From: CAZOOK01 sp964581385
GTDB taxonomy: Bacteria; Pseudomonadota; Gammaproteobacteria; Nevskiales; Nevskiaceae
NCBI GenBank assembly: GCA_964581385.1
Contig: CAZOOK010000004.1
Span: forward strand, 62,001-126,000
Length of the DNA: 64,000 nt
Reading direction: 5' to 3'
Below the pieces are notes generated by a model. The model saw only the letters and a program-made list of their open reading frames with translations. It had not been told where the DNA came from and ran no database searches. Shown here one piece after another: positions 1-9,499 of this stretch. Made by a program: the position numbers and the translations under genes. How positions within the stretch are numbered: the stretch's first letter is position 1; each line of letters begins with the position of its first letter.

Positions 1-2
1 AT

Positions 3-416
3 GAAATGGTTTATGTATTCGGCGCTTCGATGTTGGTATCCAGTCGGTTTGTCAGGGACATAGGTCTGATGCAGGAAGATTATTTCCTGTACTTCGAGGA
101 ATTTGACTGGGCCATGCGCGGCCGTGGCCGTTATACGCTCGGCTATGCGCCCGACAGCCACGTGTTCCATAAATCCGGCGCCAGCAGTTCGAAGGTGATG
201 CCCGCATTTACGGCCAACCTATATTACCGAAACCGTATTCGATTCATGAGTCGCTTTTTCCCGGGGTTCCTGCCCGCAACCAACCGAGGCCTGACTCTGG
301 AATTGTTCCGTTTCGCGATGAAAGGAAACTGGCGGCAGGCGCGCGTCATCGCATCCGTTTTATGGAACGCGCGCCAAATTGCGTCTCAAGCAATGGCTAA
401 AACCAACGACTCGTAA
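3..416 (+). CDS. Glycosyltransferase family 2, C-terminal part (truncated by window start)
   Basis: This is the last 137 residues of a GT2-type glycosyltransferase; the reading frame is open to the window edge, so the true start lies outside. The segment GASMLVSSRFVRDIGLMQED followed by YFLYFEEFDWAMR is the acceptor-side block typical of rhamnosyltransferase-like GT2 enzymes (the EDxDW-like motif). The end carries an arginine-rich helix with no membrane segment, so the enzyme probably acts at the cytoplasmic face. It belongs to the polysaccharide gene region to its right and probably adds one sugar of the repeat unit. Donor and acceptor cannot be told from sequence. Confidence 0.8.
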   Translation, partial: EMVYVFGASMLVSSRFVRDIGLMQEDYFLYFEEFDWAMRGRGRYTLGYAPDSHVFHKSGASSSKVMPAFTANLYYRNRIRFMSRFFPGFLPATNRGLTLELFRFAMKGNWRQARVIASVLWNARQIASQAMAKTNDS

Positions 417-432
417 TTTTGGATGCGGGGAT

Positions 433-3075
433 TTATTTCATCGGATGCGTATCGGCGCCGTCAGGCTGAAAGCATTCGCACGCGTGCTGAACTCCAGATG
501 GACAGACGCGCGTCGTCTGAGAGCCTCCATCATCGAACGGTGTATTCACGTTGACGCATGAATTCGCATAGAGAACTGTGCGCCACACCATTCCCGATTG
601 ATCCAGGTTGATCCCGATGCGTCGATTTGATGGCCCCTTTCCACATACTCTGCGCGCAGTCGTTCCGGCGATATCTTTGATCAGATTGTGATGAACCAGC
701 GTATTGTCGACCACCATCCAGTCATGCGGTGGCGGCCCGTCCCACCAGGCCCGTGGAAACGAGATCGCACCCCCGTGTTCGCCGTCGGCATGGATGATCG
801 TGTTGTGGTCGATCGATATTCCGTAACCCAAGGTGGGTGGCGGAGATCCCGGCGTCGCCGCAGCTGCTTGGGCCCCCTGAATTCCCGACGAGCTGCAATC
901 CGAATTCCAATCGTACTCGCCATCGATCGTATTCCCTCGTATTTCGAGAAACGATTGAAAAAATGTCCATGAAGTAAATTCGGGATGCCCGGGCTCCACC
1001 GCACTGTAGTTCTGCAGGAACAGGATTCCGTCCGTATCGTATTGTTCGTTGCCCTCCACTACGGAATCGGCGGTCTGAGCCCAGAGACCAATCACCCCCC
1101 CTTTCCGGGCCGTGGGGTTGCTTTTCCTGCAGAGCGGCCGCCGATGATCAATGTGGTTTCCGACGGCGTAGACCTGCCAGAATTCGCGTCCGACACTGAT
1201 GCGGCTCAGTCCCGCTTGCGGTTCCACCTCCCACGCCGGCGTCACGGTGAAAGTGATTTGCGAGTTCGTCTGATCAACTCGATAAGCGGAGATCTTGCGC
1301 GCCTGCCCCAGGCCCTTGCCCTGTCCGACTTGAATCCAGTGTCCGAGGTAGTAGCTCGCAAGTGGAACCTCGCGATCATTCTGCTTATGCTCCAGAGGCC
1401 CGTCCACCGTCACGGTATCGGACGACGCGCGCAGTACCGTGCGCGCCTTGTCGAATGCAAATGTATTGCCGTTGTTGTCATAGGCGATTGCCTCGCCGTC
1501 GCCGCCCCTATCGCCGGTACAGAGTGCCGTGTTATCCGATATCAGCGTCGCTTCGTGATTCTCATTCATGTGCCAGAAAAAAGCGGCGCGCCAGCCCGTT
1601 GGATCATCGGGTGAGTACAGATACTCCCGCGATGCACCATCGGCCGTGTTGTGACTGAAATCCAAGTGATAGGACGCGCCAATTTCGCTAGCGACAACCT
1701 GCGGACCGCTTCCGGGCTTGAATGTGTTGTATGCAATTACGGAGTCGTCGACCCGAAACTTGTAGGTCATGTCATAACGATCTCCCGCAAGTTCCAGATT
1801 GGCGTCGTAGCCACCAAAGATGTTGGCGGTTACGAACAAGCGTGCAATCGGCAGCCCGCCATCCGCGATCGCCGGATGCACACGGCTGAAAGCATTTTCA
1901 GTAATGACTACGTCGTCAATGCTCTTTATGGCATGGGGATCGCGCGGATCAACGCGATTGTAAGTTCTGCCCAATCGCAGCGCGGGATCGAAAGGCTCAC
2001 CGGGCCTGTGAATACCGGCGTCCTCGAACGTCAATCCCTGCACTGTGTTTCTGCCGAGGAGCGTGAACATTGGCTGCGTGGCAGAGGCGTTCCATTCCGG
2101 ATGTCTGATCAGATAAGCGAACTTCGCTCCCGCACCTTTCAGATTCACGCCACGCGGCAGCAAAATACCGTCATCAGCATCAATTCGGCTTGAAACGCTA
2201 CGTGCGAGATCCCACGTTCCTTTTCCAAGAACCACGGTTCCGCCGCCCGCTGCTGTGGCAGCGTCGATCGCACGAAGGATGCAGCGCGTGTCGTCGAGAC
2301 CGTCATCGGCACGGCAGCTTCCAAACTCGGTCGCACTGATGTCGAACTCGCGGGTCGAAAGGGGATCAGGGCGGACCGTAAAAGTGCCCGACAGCGAGAT
2401 CCAGCTGATGCCATCGCGGCTGAGGGAGAGCCGGTATTCACCCGGCTGCAGGTGTGGCGGCAGTGGAACCGTAGCGATAAAACGATCGAGGTGGGCTGCA
2501 GGCTTCTCGTCTGACCGCACTTTCAGCGTAAGATTCTGCGGTCCGGTCAACTTTATTTCCGTTGCTGCGCCTGGCGCATGATCGAGATTGCGCCCGACTA
2601 GCTTCAACTCCCTCGACAACGAAGCGATCATGCCGGCTTCGTACACATAGGCCGGTGTAAACCACAGGGGACGCGCATCGTTGATCCTGATACCGTTACT
2701 CCACTCGCCCGCCTTGTTGCGGACCCAGACCGCATACGATTGACTGGTCTCCAAATCCGCTGGGAGACGAATAGTCAAAGAATAAGGAACATTGGCGGCA
2801 CTGACGATCGGCGCAACTCCCGATTCCGCGGACGACCGCGTAATAGGCACTGCAGGCGGAACCAACGCTTTCGTCGTATCCGCGATCGCAGCATAAACGA
2901 CTATGTCGTCCGCCGCGAAACCATAGCCGGGAAGCAGCAGCAAATCGTCCGGCTCACCGCGCACCGGGCTCTGATAAGCAGGCAGGCTGTAGATCCGAGG
3001 CGCGGCTGCCCATATCGGACTGGCGATGCTGATGGCGAGCGCCGCCCATACAACACCCTGACAACACCTTTTCAA
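433..3075 (-). CDS. Exported right-handed beta-helix (pectate-lyase-like) protein
   Basis: 880 residues. The N-terminus has a signal peptide (basic MKRCC, hydrophobic core, cleavage near SPIWA-AA). About 200 residues of beta-sandwich-like sequence follow, then from about residue 240 a pectate-lyase-superfamily start (DDTRCILRAIDAA, then GGGTVVLGKGTW) and a long region of short N/D/G-rich turns as in right-handed parallel beta-helices. Such folds bind, cut or epimerise polysaccharides. Lying among glycosyltransferases, it may trim or modify the exported polysaccharide (inference). The start codon is TTG; it is chosen because it gives a complete signal peptide and is preceded by a GAGAAG stretch. 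It converges with the GT2 gene at the left. No catalytic residues can be assigned by eye. Confidence 0.75.
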   Translation of the reverse strand: MKRCCQGVVWAALAISIASPIWAAAPRIYSLPAYQSPVRGEPDDLLLLPGYGFAADDIVVYAAIADTTKALVPPAVPITRSSAESGVAPIVSAANVPYSLTIRLPADLETSQSYAVWVRNKAGEWSNGIRINDARPLWFTPAYVYEAGMIASLSRELKLVGRNLDHAPGAATEIKLTGPQNLTLKVRSDEKPAAHLDRFIATVPLPPHLQPGEYRLSLSRDGISWISLSGTFTVRPDPLSTREFDISATEFGSCRADDGLDDTRCILRAIDAATAAGGGTVVLGKGTWDLARSVSSRIDADDGILLPRGVNLKGAGAKFAYLIRHPEWNASATQPMFTLLGRNTVQGLTFEDAGIHRPGEPFDPALRLGRTYNRVDPRDPHAIKSIDDVVITENAFSRVHPAIADGGLPIARLFVTANIFGGYDANLELAGDRYDMTYKFRVDDSVIAYNTFKPGSGPQVVASEIGASYHLDFSHNTADGASREYLYSPDDPTGWRAAFFWHMNENHEATLISDNTALCTGDRGGDGEAIAYDNNGNTFAFDKARTVLRASSDTVTVDGPLEHKQNDREVPLASYYLGHWIQVGQGKGLGQARKISAYRVDQTNSQITFTVTPAWEVEPQAGLSRISVGREFWQVYAVGNHIDHRRPLCRKSNPTARKGGVIGLWAQTADSVVEGNEQYDTDGILFLQNYSAVEPGHPEFTSWTFFQSFLEIRGNTIDGEYDWNSDCSSSGIQGAQAAAATPGSPPPTLGYGISIDHNTIIHADGEHGGAISFPRAWWDGPPPHDWMVVDNTLVHHNLIKDIAGTTARRVCGKGPSNRRIGINLDQSGMVWRTVLYANSCVNVNTPFDDGGSQTTRVCPSGVQHACECFQPDGADTHPMK

Positions 3076-3319
3076 GTTAATCTTCTCGCTGTCACATTTC
3101 TGACGTATGCTTCTAAATTATTAATTATCGCGTCGCCTGAAGCTTCGGTAGGCACCATACCAAAGGACTCAGTCCCATACGACGGCAACATGCTACTGGT
3201 TAACCCTGCGGTCCTATTGAGTAGGTGCCTCACCACGAAACCATGGAATTGCAGAGCTCGAGCGTCAATCGCGCGAGGATAGCAGCGGCGCGCTTCTCGA
3301 ATATGATCACGAATATCGC

Positions 3320-4519
3320 ATGAAAAAAAAGAAGCTCGCGATCATCTCGACGCACCCCATCCAGTACAACGCCCCTGTATTCCGTGCATTGGCCCAATCG
3401 GCCGAGATTCAACCAAAAGTCTTCTATACGTGGTCACAGAGCGCCTCTGGCACAATATTCGATCCCGGATTCGGGGTTGAACTGCAGTGGGATATTCCAC
3501 TGCTTGAAGGATACGCCCATGAGTTCATTCCCAATGTCGCCAAGAGGCCTGGAATCAAACATGTCTTTGGCATCCGCAATCCGGGGCTGAAGAAAGCGGT
3601 GAGCGAATGGGACGCGGATGCTGTTCTGATTTATGGCTGGAACTTTTTTTCACACCTGCAACTCATGCGCCAATTGAAAGGCAGAATTCCGATCTTCTTC
3701 CGCGGCGATTCGACACTTCTTGATGTAGCTCCTCCGCTGCGACGCTTCGCCCGAAAATTGGCATTGACATGGGTCTATAAGCACATCGATATCGCCATCG
3801 CGGTCGGCCAAAACAATGCGGACTATTTCGCATGGTGCGGGATTCCGTGGAATCGAATTGCCTTCGCGCCGCATTCTATCGATACCCGGCGCTTCATTGG
3901 CTCGACGAAAGCTCATGCAGAGCAAATCCGCACGTGGCGCAAGCAGCTGGGAATTGGCCGCGATGACTTCGTCTTCGTCTACGCGGGGAAGTTCATCTCC
4001 AAAAAAGATCCAGTCCTGTTGATCGATGCCTTCATGCAGCTTTCGGCTTCAGCCCATCTGGTTTTCTTCGGTGATGGCGAGCTTGCACGCGAACTTGAGA
4101 CCCGCGCAAGTGGGCATTCAGCAATTCACTTTCTCCCGTTCCAGAATCAGAGCGCCATGCCGGCGGTCTATCGCCTCGGTAACGTATTTGTGCTGCCCTC
4201 GCGAGGGCCCGGAGAAACCTGGGGTCTGGCTCTCAACGAAGCAATGGCTAGCGGACGGCCGGTAATCTCGGGCTCCAAAGCGGGGGCGGCACGCGATCTG
4301 ATCATGCCGGGAGTGAATGGCTGGATCTTCGAGTCTGGAAACCTGCGGGCTCTCATTGCGGCCCTTCAGACCGCTATTGATTATGGTCGCGACAGACTTC
4401 TGGAAATGGGATGCGAAAATCAGAAAATCAGCAGAAACTGGTCGAGTGAAGACACCGCCAGACGATTTACCGAGATCGTCCACGGGGATCTATCTTCACG
4501 CCGCGGAAGCTTTGAATGA
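3320..4519 (+). CDS. Glycosyltransferase family 4
   Basis: 399 residues with GT-B architecture. The N-terminal half begins with the Rossmann-like strand KKLAIISTHPIQYNAPVFRA. The C-terminal half has FVFVYAGKFISKKDP and the nucleotide-sugar-binding block PGETWGLALNEAMASGRPVI, which holds the E-x7-E motif of GT4 enzymes. It would transfer a sugar from an activated donor to a lipid-linked or growing glycan on the cytoplasmic side. Its stop overlaps the next gene by ATGA, so the two are translationally coupled. It is transcribed divergently from the beta-helix protein gene. Substrate unknown. Confidence 0.85.
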   Translation: MKKKKLAIISTHPIQYNAPVFRALAQSAEIQPKVFYTWSQSASGTIFDPGFGVELQWDIPLLEGYAHEFIPNVAKRPGIKHVFGIRNPGLKKAVSEWDADAVLIYGWNFFSHLQLMRQLKGRIPIFFRGDSTLLDVAPPLRRFARKLALTWVYKHIDIAIAVGQNNADYFAWCGIPWNRIAFAPHSIDTRRFIGSTKAHAEQIRTWRKQLGIGRDDFVFVYAGKFISKKDPVLLIDAFMQLSASAHLVFFGDGELARELETRASGHSAIHFLPFQNQSAMPAVYRLGNVFVLPSRGPGETWGLALNEAMASGRPVISGSKAGAARDLIMPGVNGWIFESGNLRALIAALQTAIDYGRDRLLEMGCENQKISRNWSSEDTARRFTEIVHGDLSSRRGSFE

Positions 4520-5511
4520 ATCACAGGCCCCTAACGGTATGCCAGCTCTTCCGCAAGCCGGATGCGTTCTTCAGCATCGAGCGGGTGTTCCGGAAAATCG
4601 AACAGTCGCTCGATGAGCACGTTTCCATCGTGCGATGGGGCGCGCCTGAGGACCGTTTCACTCCTGCCGCGATCTTACGCAACCTGCTCTCTGCAAGCAC
4701 GTGCGAGGCGAACGTCTATCACGTTACAGGCCACCTCCATTATCTGGTGTTGGCATTGCCTCGCCGCCGTACTATTCTCACAATTCACGATTGCGTTTTT
4801 CTCTATCACACAACCGGCTGGAAGCGCAGGTTGCTCAAGCTTGTTTTTTTGGACATTCCAGTCCGTTACTGTCGGGTCATCACGACCGTTTCAGCGGCGA
4901 CCAAGACTGATATCGTCCGTCATACAGGCTGTCGGCCGGACAAAATCGTCGTCATACCCAATCCGGTTGATGACAGCGTTTATCACTCGCCTCTGGACTT
5001 TAACGGGGAAATGCCTGTCGTACTGTTCATCGGCAGCACTCCTCATAAAAATCTGCGGCGTGTTGCCGAAGCGCTAAGCGGACTTCGCTGTCAACTGGAG
5101 ATCGTTGGGAGGGTCCCGCCCGATATCGCCGAGCTACTGCATCGACGAGGTGTTCGTTACAATCAACAATGCGATCTTACGGACCTCGAAATCGCCCGAA
5201 AATATGCGGAAGCCGATTTGGTGCTCTTTCCGTCCACGTTTGAGGGTTTCGGGCTGCCGATTCTTGAAGCACAGAAAGCGGGAAGACCTGTAATCACCAG
5301 CGACATTGGCCCCATGAACGAGATCGCTGGATCTGGTGCCTGTCTGGTTGATCCTTTCGATATCGAATCGATACGAACGGGAATTCTTAAAGTGATTTCC
5401 GACAGTGGCTATCGGGAACAGCTCGTTAAGAAGGGACTTGAGAATCTCGAACGATTCAGCCCACAGGTGATCGCGCAGCAATATCTAGCGTGTTATCGTC
5501 GATTGACCTGA
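4516..5511 (+). CDS. Glycosyltransferase family 4
   Basis: 331 residues, GT-B fold of the GT4 family. The C-terminal half shows PVVLFIGSTPHKNLRRV and the diagnostic FEGFGLPILEAQKAGRPVI stretch with the paired glutamates. The N-terminal half is short, as in mannosyl- or rhamnosyl-transferases of O-antigen and EPS clusters. Its ATG overlaps the preceding stop (ATGA), so both enzymes are probably made together and act successively on the same glycan. It ends 2 bases before the convergent repeat-protein gene. Donor and linkage cannot be predicted. Confidence 0.85.
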   Translation: MNHRPLTVCQLFRKPDAFFSIERVFRKIEQSLDEHVSIVRWGAPEDRFTPAAILRNLLSASTCEANVYHVTGHLHYLVLALPRRRTILTIHDCVFLYHTTGWKRRLLKLVFLDIPVRYCRVITTVSAATKTDIVRHTGCRPDKIVVIPNPVDDSVYHSPLDFNGEMPVVLFIGSTPHKNLRRVAEALSGLRCQLEIVGRVPPDIAELLHRRGVRYNQQCDLTDLEIARKYAEADLVLFPSTFEGFGLPILEAQKAGRPVITSDIGPMNEIAGSGACLVDPFDIESIRTGILKVISDSGYREQLVKKGLENLERFSPQVIAQQYLACYRRLT

Positions 5512-5513
5512 GT

Positions 5514-7913
5514 TCATCGGGTCAGGTATCGGTCACGAACCAGCCGCAGCGCATACAAAGCCAGTATGGTTGGAAAATAAAAGCTCCCCCCTCCGGAACT
5601 TCCACCACCACTGGACGCAGGTGGGTCCTGCATCGAAATCATGAAGACGGTACCGGTACCGTTGTCACCGCCGCTGTAGGTGGTTCCGTAAAAATTGCCG
5701 TCTCTCCCCTGAACGACGCCGGCAAACGGATTGCTCCCATCAGATGCCGCGCCGCCGAAACTATAGAGCGTGGTCAACTTCCCATCCAGGGTCACTTTGA
5801 AAAAAGTACCCTTGTTGCCGGCCCCGCCACCGTTGGTGGTTCCATAAATATTTCCATCACTGCCCTGAGCGAGATCAGCGTCGGGATAACTACCGTTGGA
5901 ATCCGAAGTATCGTTTCCGAAGCTGTAAAGCGTCGTCAAAACACCGCTGGTGGTAATCTTGAATATCGTACCCTTATCTTTGCTGCCGCCCCCGTTGGTT
6001 GTCCCATATAAACTTTCATCACTACCGAGCATCAAACCGGCCTCAGGATTGGCGCCATCGGATTCAGCGTTACCGAAATCGTAGAGTTTGGCAAATGTTC
6101 CAGCTCGTGTGATCCTGAAAACCGTACCATTTCCATTGACGCCGCCACTATAGGTGGTTCCGTAGAAGCTATTGTCGTTGCCAAGCCTTAGACCAGCAGC
6201 GGGATTGCTCCCGTCAGCCGTCGCCGTCCCGAAGCTGTAGAGTGTGGTGAATTGACCATCGGCAGTGATTTTGAAGATCGTGCCTAGGGCATGCGCCCCC
6301 CCGCCCAGCGTCGTTCCATAAAAATTTCCGTCACTACCAAGAACCAATGTTCCTTCTGGATTTGTTCCGTCCTGCAGATTGATACCGTCGGAATCACCGG
6401 TTCCAAAGTGATGCAGGATCGTCAGCACGCCCGCGGTCGTGATTTGGAATAGGCTACCATTTCCGGTCACTCCACCATTGAGTGTAGTCCCGTATAAATT
6501 GCCATCGCCACCGACAAGCAACCCCGCGGCTGGATTGGCTCCATCGGAAGCAGAACCGCCAAAGCTATAAAGCGTGGTGAACTGTCCAGTGGACGTTATC
6601 TTGAATATGGTGCCCAGGTCGTTCGTACCGCCGGATTGCGTCGTTCCATAGAAATTGCCGTTCGCGTCCTGCACCAGATCCGCCACCGGACCGCTGCCGT
6701 CCGAGGACGCCGGGCTACCGAACTCATGGAGTGTTGCAAACAACCCGCCAGATGAAATCTCGAAAACAGTGCCTGTGCCGTTGGAACCTCCTCCCAGTGT
6801 TGTTCCACGAAAATTCCCGTTCAAATCCTTGGTAAGCCCGACCACCGGAGTGGAACCATCCGATCCACTGCCAGTGAAGTTGTGCAGAATCGTCAACGTA
6901 CCGGTCGGCGTAATCACGAAGACGGTTCCCAGTCCGGCAATGCCGCCACCGCCCTGTGTGGTTCCGTAGAAATTATGGTCATTACCTTCGATAAGCGCCG
7001 AACGGGGAAAAGCGCCGTCATTTGTTGAAGAGCCGAATGAGTACAGCGTAGTCAAAGTCGTTCCAGTACCGTCGGTGACGACGGAGAAAGCCGTACCGCT
7101 ATCGTTATTAACACCACCGTTTTCGGTCGTACCGTAGAGCTTTCCGTCGCTGCCGATGATCAGCGCAGCCTCAGGTTTTGCACCGTCGCCAACGACGCTG
7201 CCGAAGCTATACAAGGTGGTTAGCGTACCGTTTGACATGATTCTAAATATCGTGCCGATATTGTTGGAACCACCGCCCTCCGTGGTTCCATAGAAGCTGC
7301 CATCATTTGCACTGACCAAGCCAGCGGCCGGATTGCTGCCATCTGATGCGCTAGTCCCGAAGCTGTAAAGCGGGGTCAGAGATCCAGCGATTGTGATTTT
7401 GAACACGGTGCCTAGGTTATTCGATCCACCGCTATAGGTCGTTCCGTACAAACTCCCATCGTTTCCCTGGACCAATGTGCTGTCGGGTCCCGCTCCGTCA
7501 ATGGCGGTAGTACCGAAGCTGTAGAGCGTGGTCAGAGCACCGGCGGGAGTTATTTTGTAAATTGCACCTTTGCCATTGGCCCCTCCTCCTTGAGTGGTTC
7601 CATATAGGTTTCCGTCGCTGCCCTCGATCAGTCCGCCATGGGGATAGAGTCCGTCCTTGGTGCTGCCACCAAAGTTATACATCGTCGTCAGGGTACCACC
7701 GGGCGTGATCTTGATTACAGTTCCCGCATTGTGCGTCCCGCCGCTGTAAGTTGTTCCGTAGAAATTGCCGTCGCCCTTCAATACCAAGCTTGCAAATGGA
7801 TTCGCTCCGTCAAGCGCGCTGCCGCCGAAGCTGTGAAGAATCGACGTCGCCAGCGTGTCGGCTTGAGCAACCGACATGAGGATTGCACCAATGGTGCCAA
7901 TAAGAATCTTCAT
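5514..7913 (-). CDS. Secreted protein with 14 GloVer-type (TIGR03803) repeats and a GlyGly-CTERM-like tail
   Basis: 799 residues from the chosen ATG, which starts a signal peptide (MKILIGTIGAILMSVAQA-D). An in-frame ATG 58 codons upstream would bury it. The mature part is 14 consecutive repeats of about 51 residues, each with the core DGNFYGTTYSGG, then GTVFKIT, then LTTLYSFG. This is the Gloeo_Verruco repeat, probably beta-propeller-like blades. The end is a Gly/Ser linker, a hydrophobic stretch (FYFPTILALYALRLV) and a basic RDRYLTR tail, which resembles the GlyGly-CTERM sorting signal cut by rhombosortase; this is a resemblance only. Function unknown; a surface or matrix protein is likely from its location beside the EPS locus. 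Confidence 0.8.
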   Translation of the reverse strand: MKILIGTIGAILMSVAQADTLATSILHSFGGSALDGANPFASLVLKGDGNFYGTTYSGGTHNAGTVIKITPGGTLTTMYNFGGSTKDGLYPHGGLIEGSDGNLYGTTQGGGANGKGAIYKITPAGALTTLYSFGTTAIDGAGPDSTLVQGNDGSLYGTTYSGGSNNLGTVFKITIAGSLTPLYSFGTSASDGSNPAAGLVSANDGSFYGTTEGGGSNNIGTIFRIMSNGTLTTLYSFGSVVGDGAKPEAALIIGSDGKLYGTTENGGVNNDSGTAFSVVTDGTGTTLTTLYSFGSSTNDGAFPRSALIEGNDHNFYGTTQGGGGIAGLGTVFVITPTGTLTILHNFTGSGSDGSTPVVGLTKDLNGNFRGTTLGGGSNGTGTVFEISSGGLFATLHEFGSPASSDGSGPVADLVQDANGNFYGTTQSGGTNDLGTIFKITSTGQFTTLYSFGGSASDGANPAAGLLVGGDGNLYGTTLNGGVTGNGSLFQITTAGVLTILHHFGTGDSDGINLQDGTNPEGTLVLGSDGNFYGTTLGGGAHALGTIFKITADGQFTTLYSFGTATADGSNPAAGLRLGNDNSFYGTTYSGGVNGNGTVFRITRAGTFAKLYDFGNAESDGANPEAGLMLGSDESLYGTTNGGGSKDKGTIFKITTSGVLTTLYSFGNDTSDSNGSYPDADLAQGSDGNIYGTTNGGGAGNKGTFFKVTLDGKLTTLYSFGGAASDGSNPFAGVVQGRDGNFYGTTYSGGDNGTGTVFMISMQDPPASSGGGSSGGGSFYFPTILALYALRLVRDRYLTR

Positions 7914-8211
7914 CCAGCACCCGGCACCGGACGCTGCGCGCTTTTCATGAACAGCATGGCGCCACCGCTTTACCTCTTCTCTTTGCAGCATTTCCACTTC
8001 CGCCCCGCCTCGTTTTCGCCACGCGTTAATTCGCACGGCTGTTTTGTAAAGTCGCCAAGTCATATCCCAGCGCGCGTCATATGCCATTTTAAGATCTTAG
8101 TTACTTTTTGTTACACTTTTTTGAAATATAAAAATGTAATACTCATAGAACCGATTGAAATCAAAATAAGAAGAGTGCGGTTGTAATCGTTTGGTAAAAC
8201 ATCGCGATAAG
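7914..8211. other. AT-rich intergenic stretch between the repeat-protein gene and the GT4 gene
   Basis: About 300 bases without a convincing gene. From about 8090 to 8190 the sequence is far more AT-rich than its surroundings, with long A/T runs, and it lies upstream of the repeat-protein gene on the minus strand. It most likely holds that gene's promoter and leader and the 3' end of the EPS operon. No clear terminator hairpin was seen. Confidence 0.4.
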
Positions 8212-9474
8212 TCAGTGGACGTGAACGAATTCAGAAAGCAATTCCATCCATTGTCCGGCTCCGCGCTCCACCGTGTAGGATTCGATGAACAACTGGCGAG
8301 CGCGCACGCCCATTTCGTCTATCTCGTTTCGACTCGCCTTCAATTTCACGATGCAATCACTCAGAGCCTTGCCGTCACCCACTCGTACCACGGCGCCCAA
8401 TCTTGAGTTCTTAATGATTCTCGCCAGTTCGCCGTCCGTGTCACCAATGAAAATCAGCGGCCGACCGACGGCGAGAATGCCGTAAAACTTGCTCGGAACG
8501 ATAAGTCCTTCCAGCGCTGGTAAAAGGCAGGCAAGGTGGATATCGGCTGCCGCCAAACTGTCAGAAAGAATCTCTCGCGACTGATAGGGAAGAAATTGGA
8601 CGTTCGTCAGTACCCGCTTTGCGACTTCATTGCGGAAATTCGCCATGTTCGCGCCACCTCCGATCATGAGGAAGGTAATTCCGGAATCCGCCGGCAATTT
8701 CTCTGCCGCATCCAGCATCGTATGAAAGTCGTGTGCGCGGCCAAGATTGCCGGAATAGCTGACGACAAACTGATCCTTAAGTCCAAGGCTGCTTCTGAGC
8801 TGGCTTGCGTGCGACGGCAAAGGTTCAATAGCGCCGCCGTCGGCCCAGTTCTCGATAATCCTGATTCGATCAAGTGGGATGCCGCGGGCAGCCACGTAGT
8901 CACGCATACGCTTCCCCAGCACAACATTTACGCGCGCAGTTCGCAACGAAGCGTCACGTACACGACGCAAAACCGCATCCAGTCCCTTCGGCAGCGGATT
9001 GGCATCAAGGTGAGAGGCGACTTCGGGAAAGATGTCCTGAAGCCAGTTGATCAGCGTCGCTCTTCGCAGGCGCGCCACAATCGCAGCGATCACCGAGATC
9101 AACGGTGGATCGGTCTTGGCAACGATCACATCTCCTGGCCTGGCAAGGCTAAGCAAGGCTATCGCGGCGGCCAGATAAAAGCTGACGTAGTCGATCGCCC
9201 GTCCCGTCAAACGCCCCCTTCCAAAGCTCGACGTCCAGACCCGCCGAACATGAATCCCTTCGACGATATCGACGGCCGGCAGATTCGCACTGGGGTCCTC
9301 GTAAAGTTGGCGCGAACACACTATATGCACATCAACGCCGCCTTGAACGAGACGGCGCGTCAGATCGAAAAGAATCTGGCTCGTCGCCGACATATCGGGA
9401 TAGAAGTAGCGGTTGACAAATATCACCCGGCGTGGCGACGAAGGAGCGCTCCGCGAGGTATTGGCGGTTTGCAT
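8212..9474 (-). CDS. Glycosyltransferase family 4 (WbuB/WcaI-like)
   Basis: 420 residues, GT-B fold. It begins with VIFVNRYFYPDMSATSQILF, the signature opening of WcaI/WbuB-type GT4 enzymes, and has a membrane-associating hydrophobic helix near residue 110 (SFYLAAAIALLSLA). The donor-binding half contains FVVSYSGNLGRAHDFHTMLD and ALEGLIVPSKFYGILAVGRP. The ATG at 9474 is chosen because the longer frame would run into the upstream gene, which ends at 9500. It is the last gene of the minus-strand EPS operon and probably adds a sugar to the lipid-linked repeat unit. Confidence 0.85.
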   Translation of the reverse strand: MQTANTSRSAPSSPRRVIFVNRYFYPDMSATSQILFDLTRRLVQGGVDVHIVCSRQLYEDPSANLPAVDIVEGIHVRRVWTSSFGRGRLTGRAIDYVSFYLAAAIALLSLARPGDVIVAKTDPPLISVIAAIVARLRRATLINWLQDIFPEVASHLDANPLPKGLDAVLRRVRDASLRTARVNVVLGKRMRDYVAARGIPLDRIRIIENWADGGAIEPLPSHASQLRSSLGLKDQFVVSYSGNLGRAHDFHTMLDAAEKLPADSGITFLMIGGGANMANFRNEVAKRVLTNVQFLPYQSREILSDSLAAADIHLACLLPALEGLIVPSKFYGILAVGRPLIFIGDTDGELARIIKNSRLGAVVRVGDGKALSDCIVKLKASRNEIDEMGVRARQLFIESYTVERGAGQWMELLSEFVHVH

Positions 9475-9499
9475 GTGTATTTTGGCGCCCGGGATTTCG

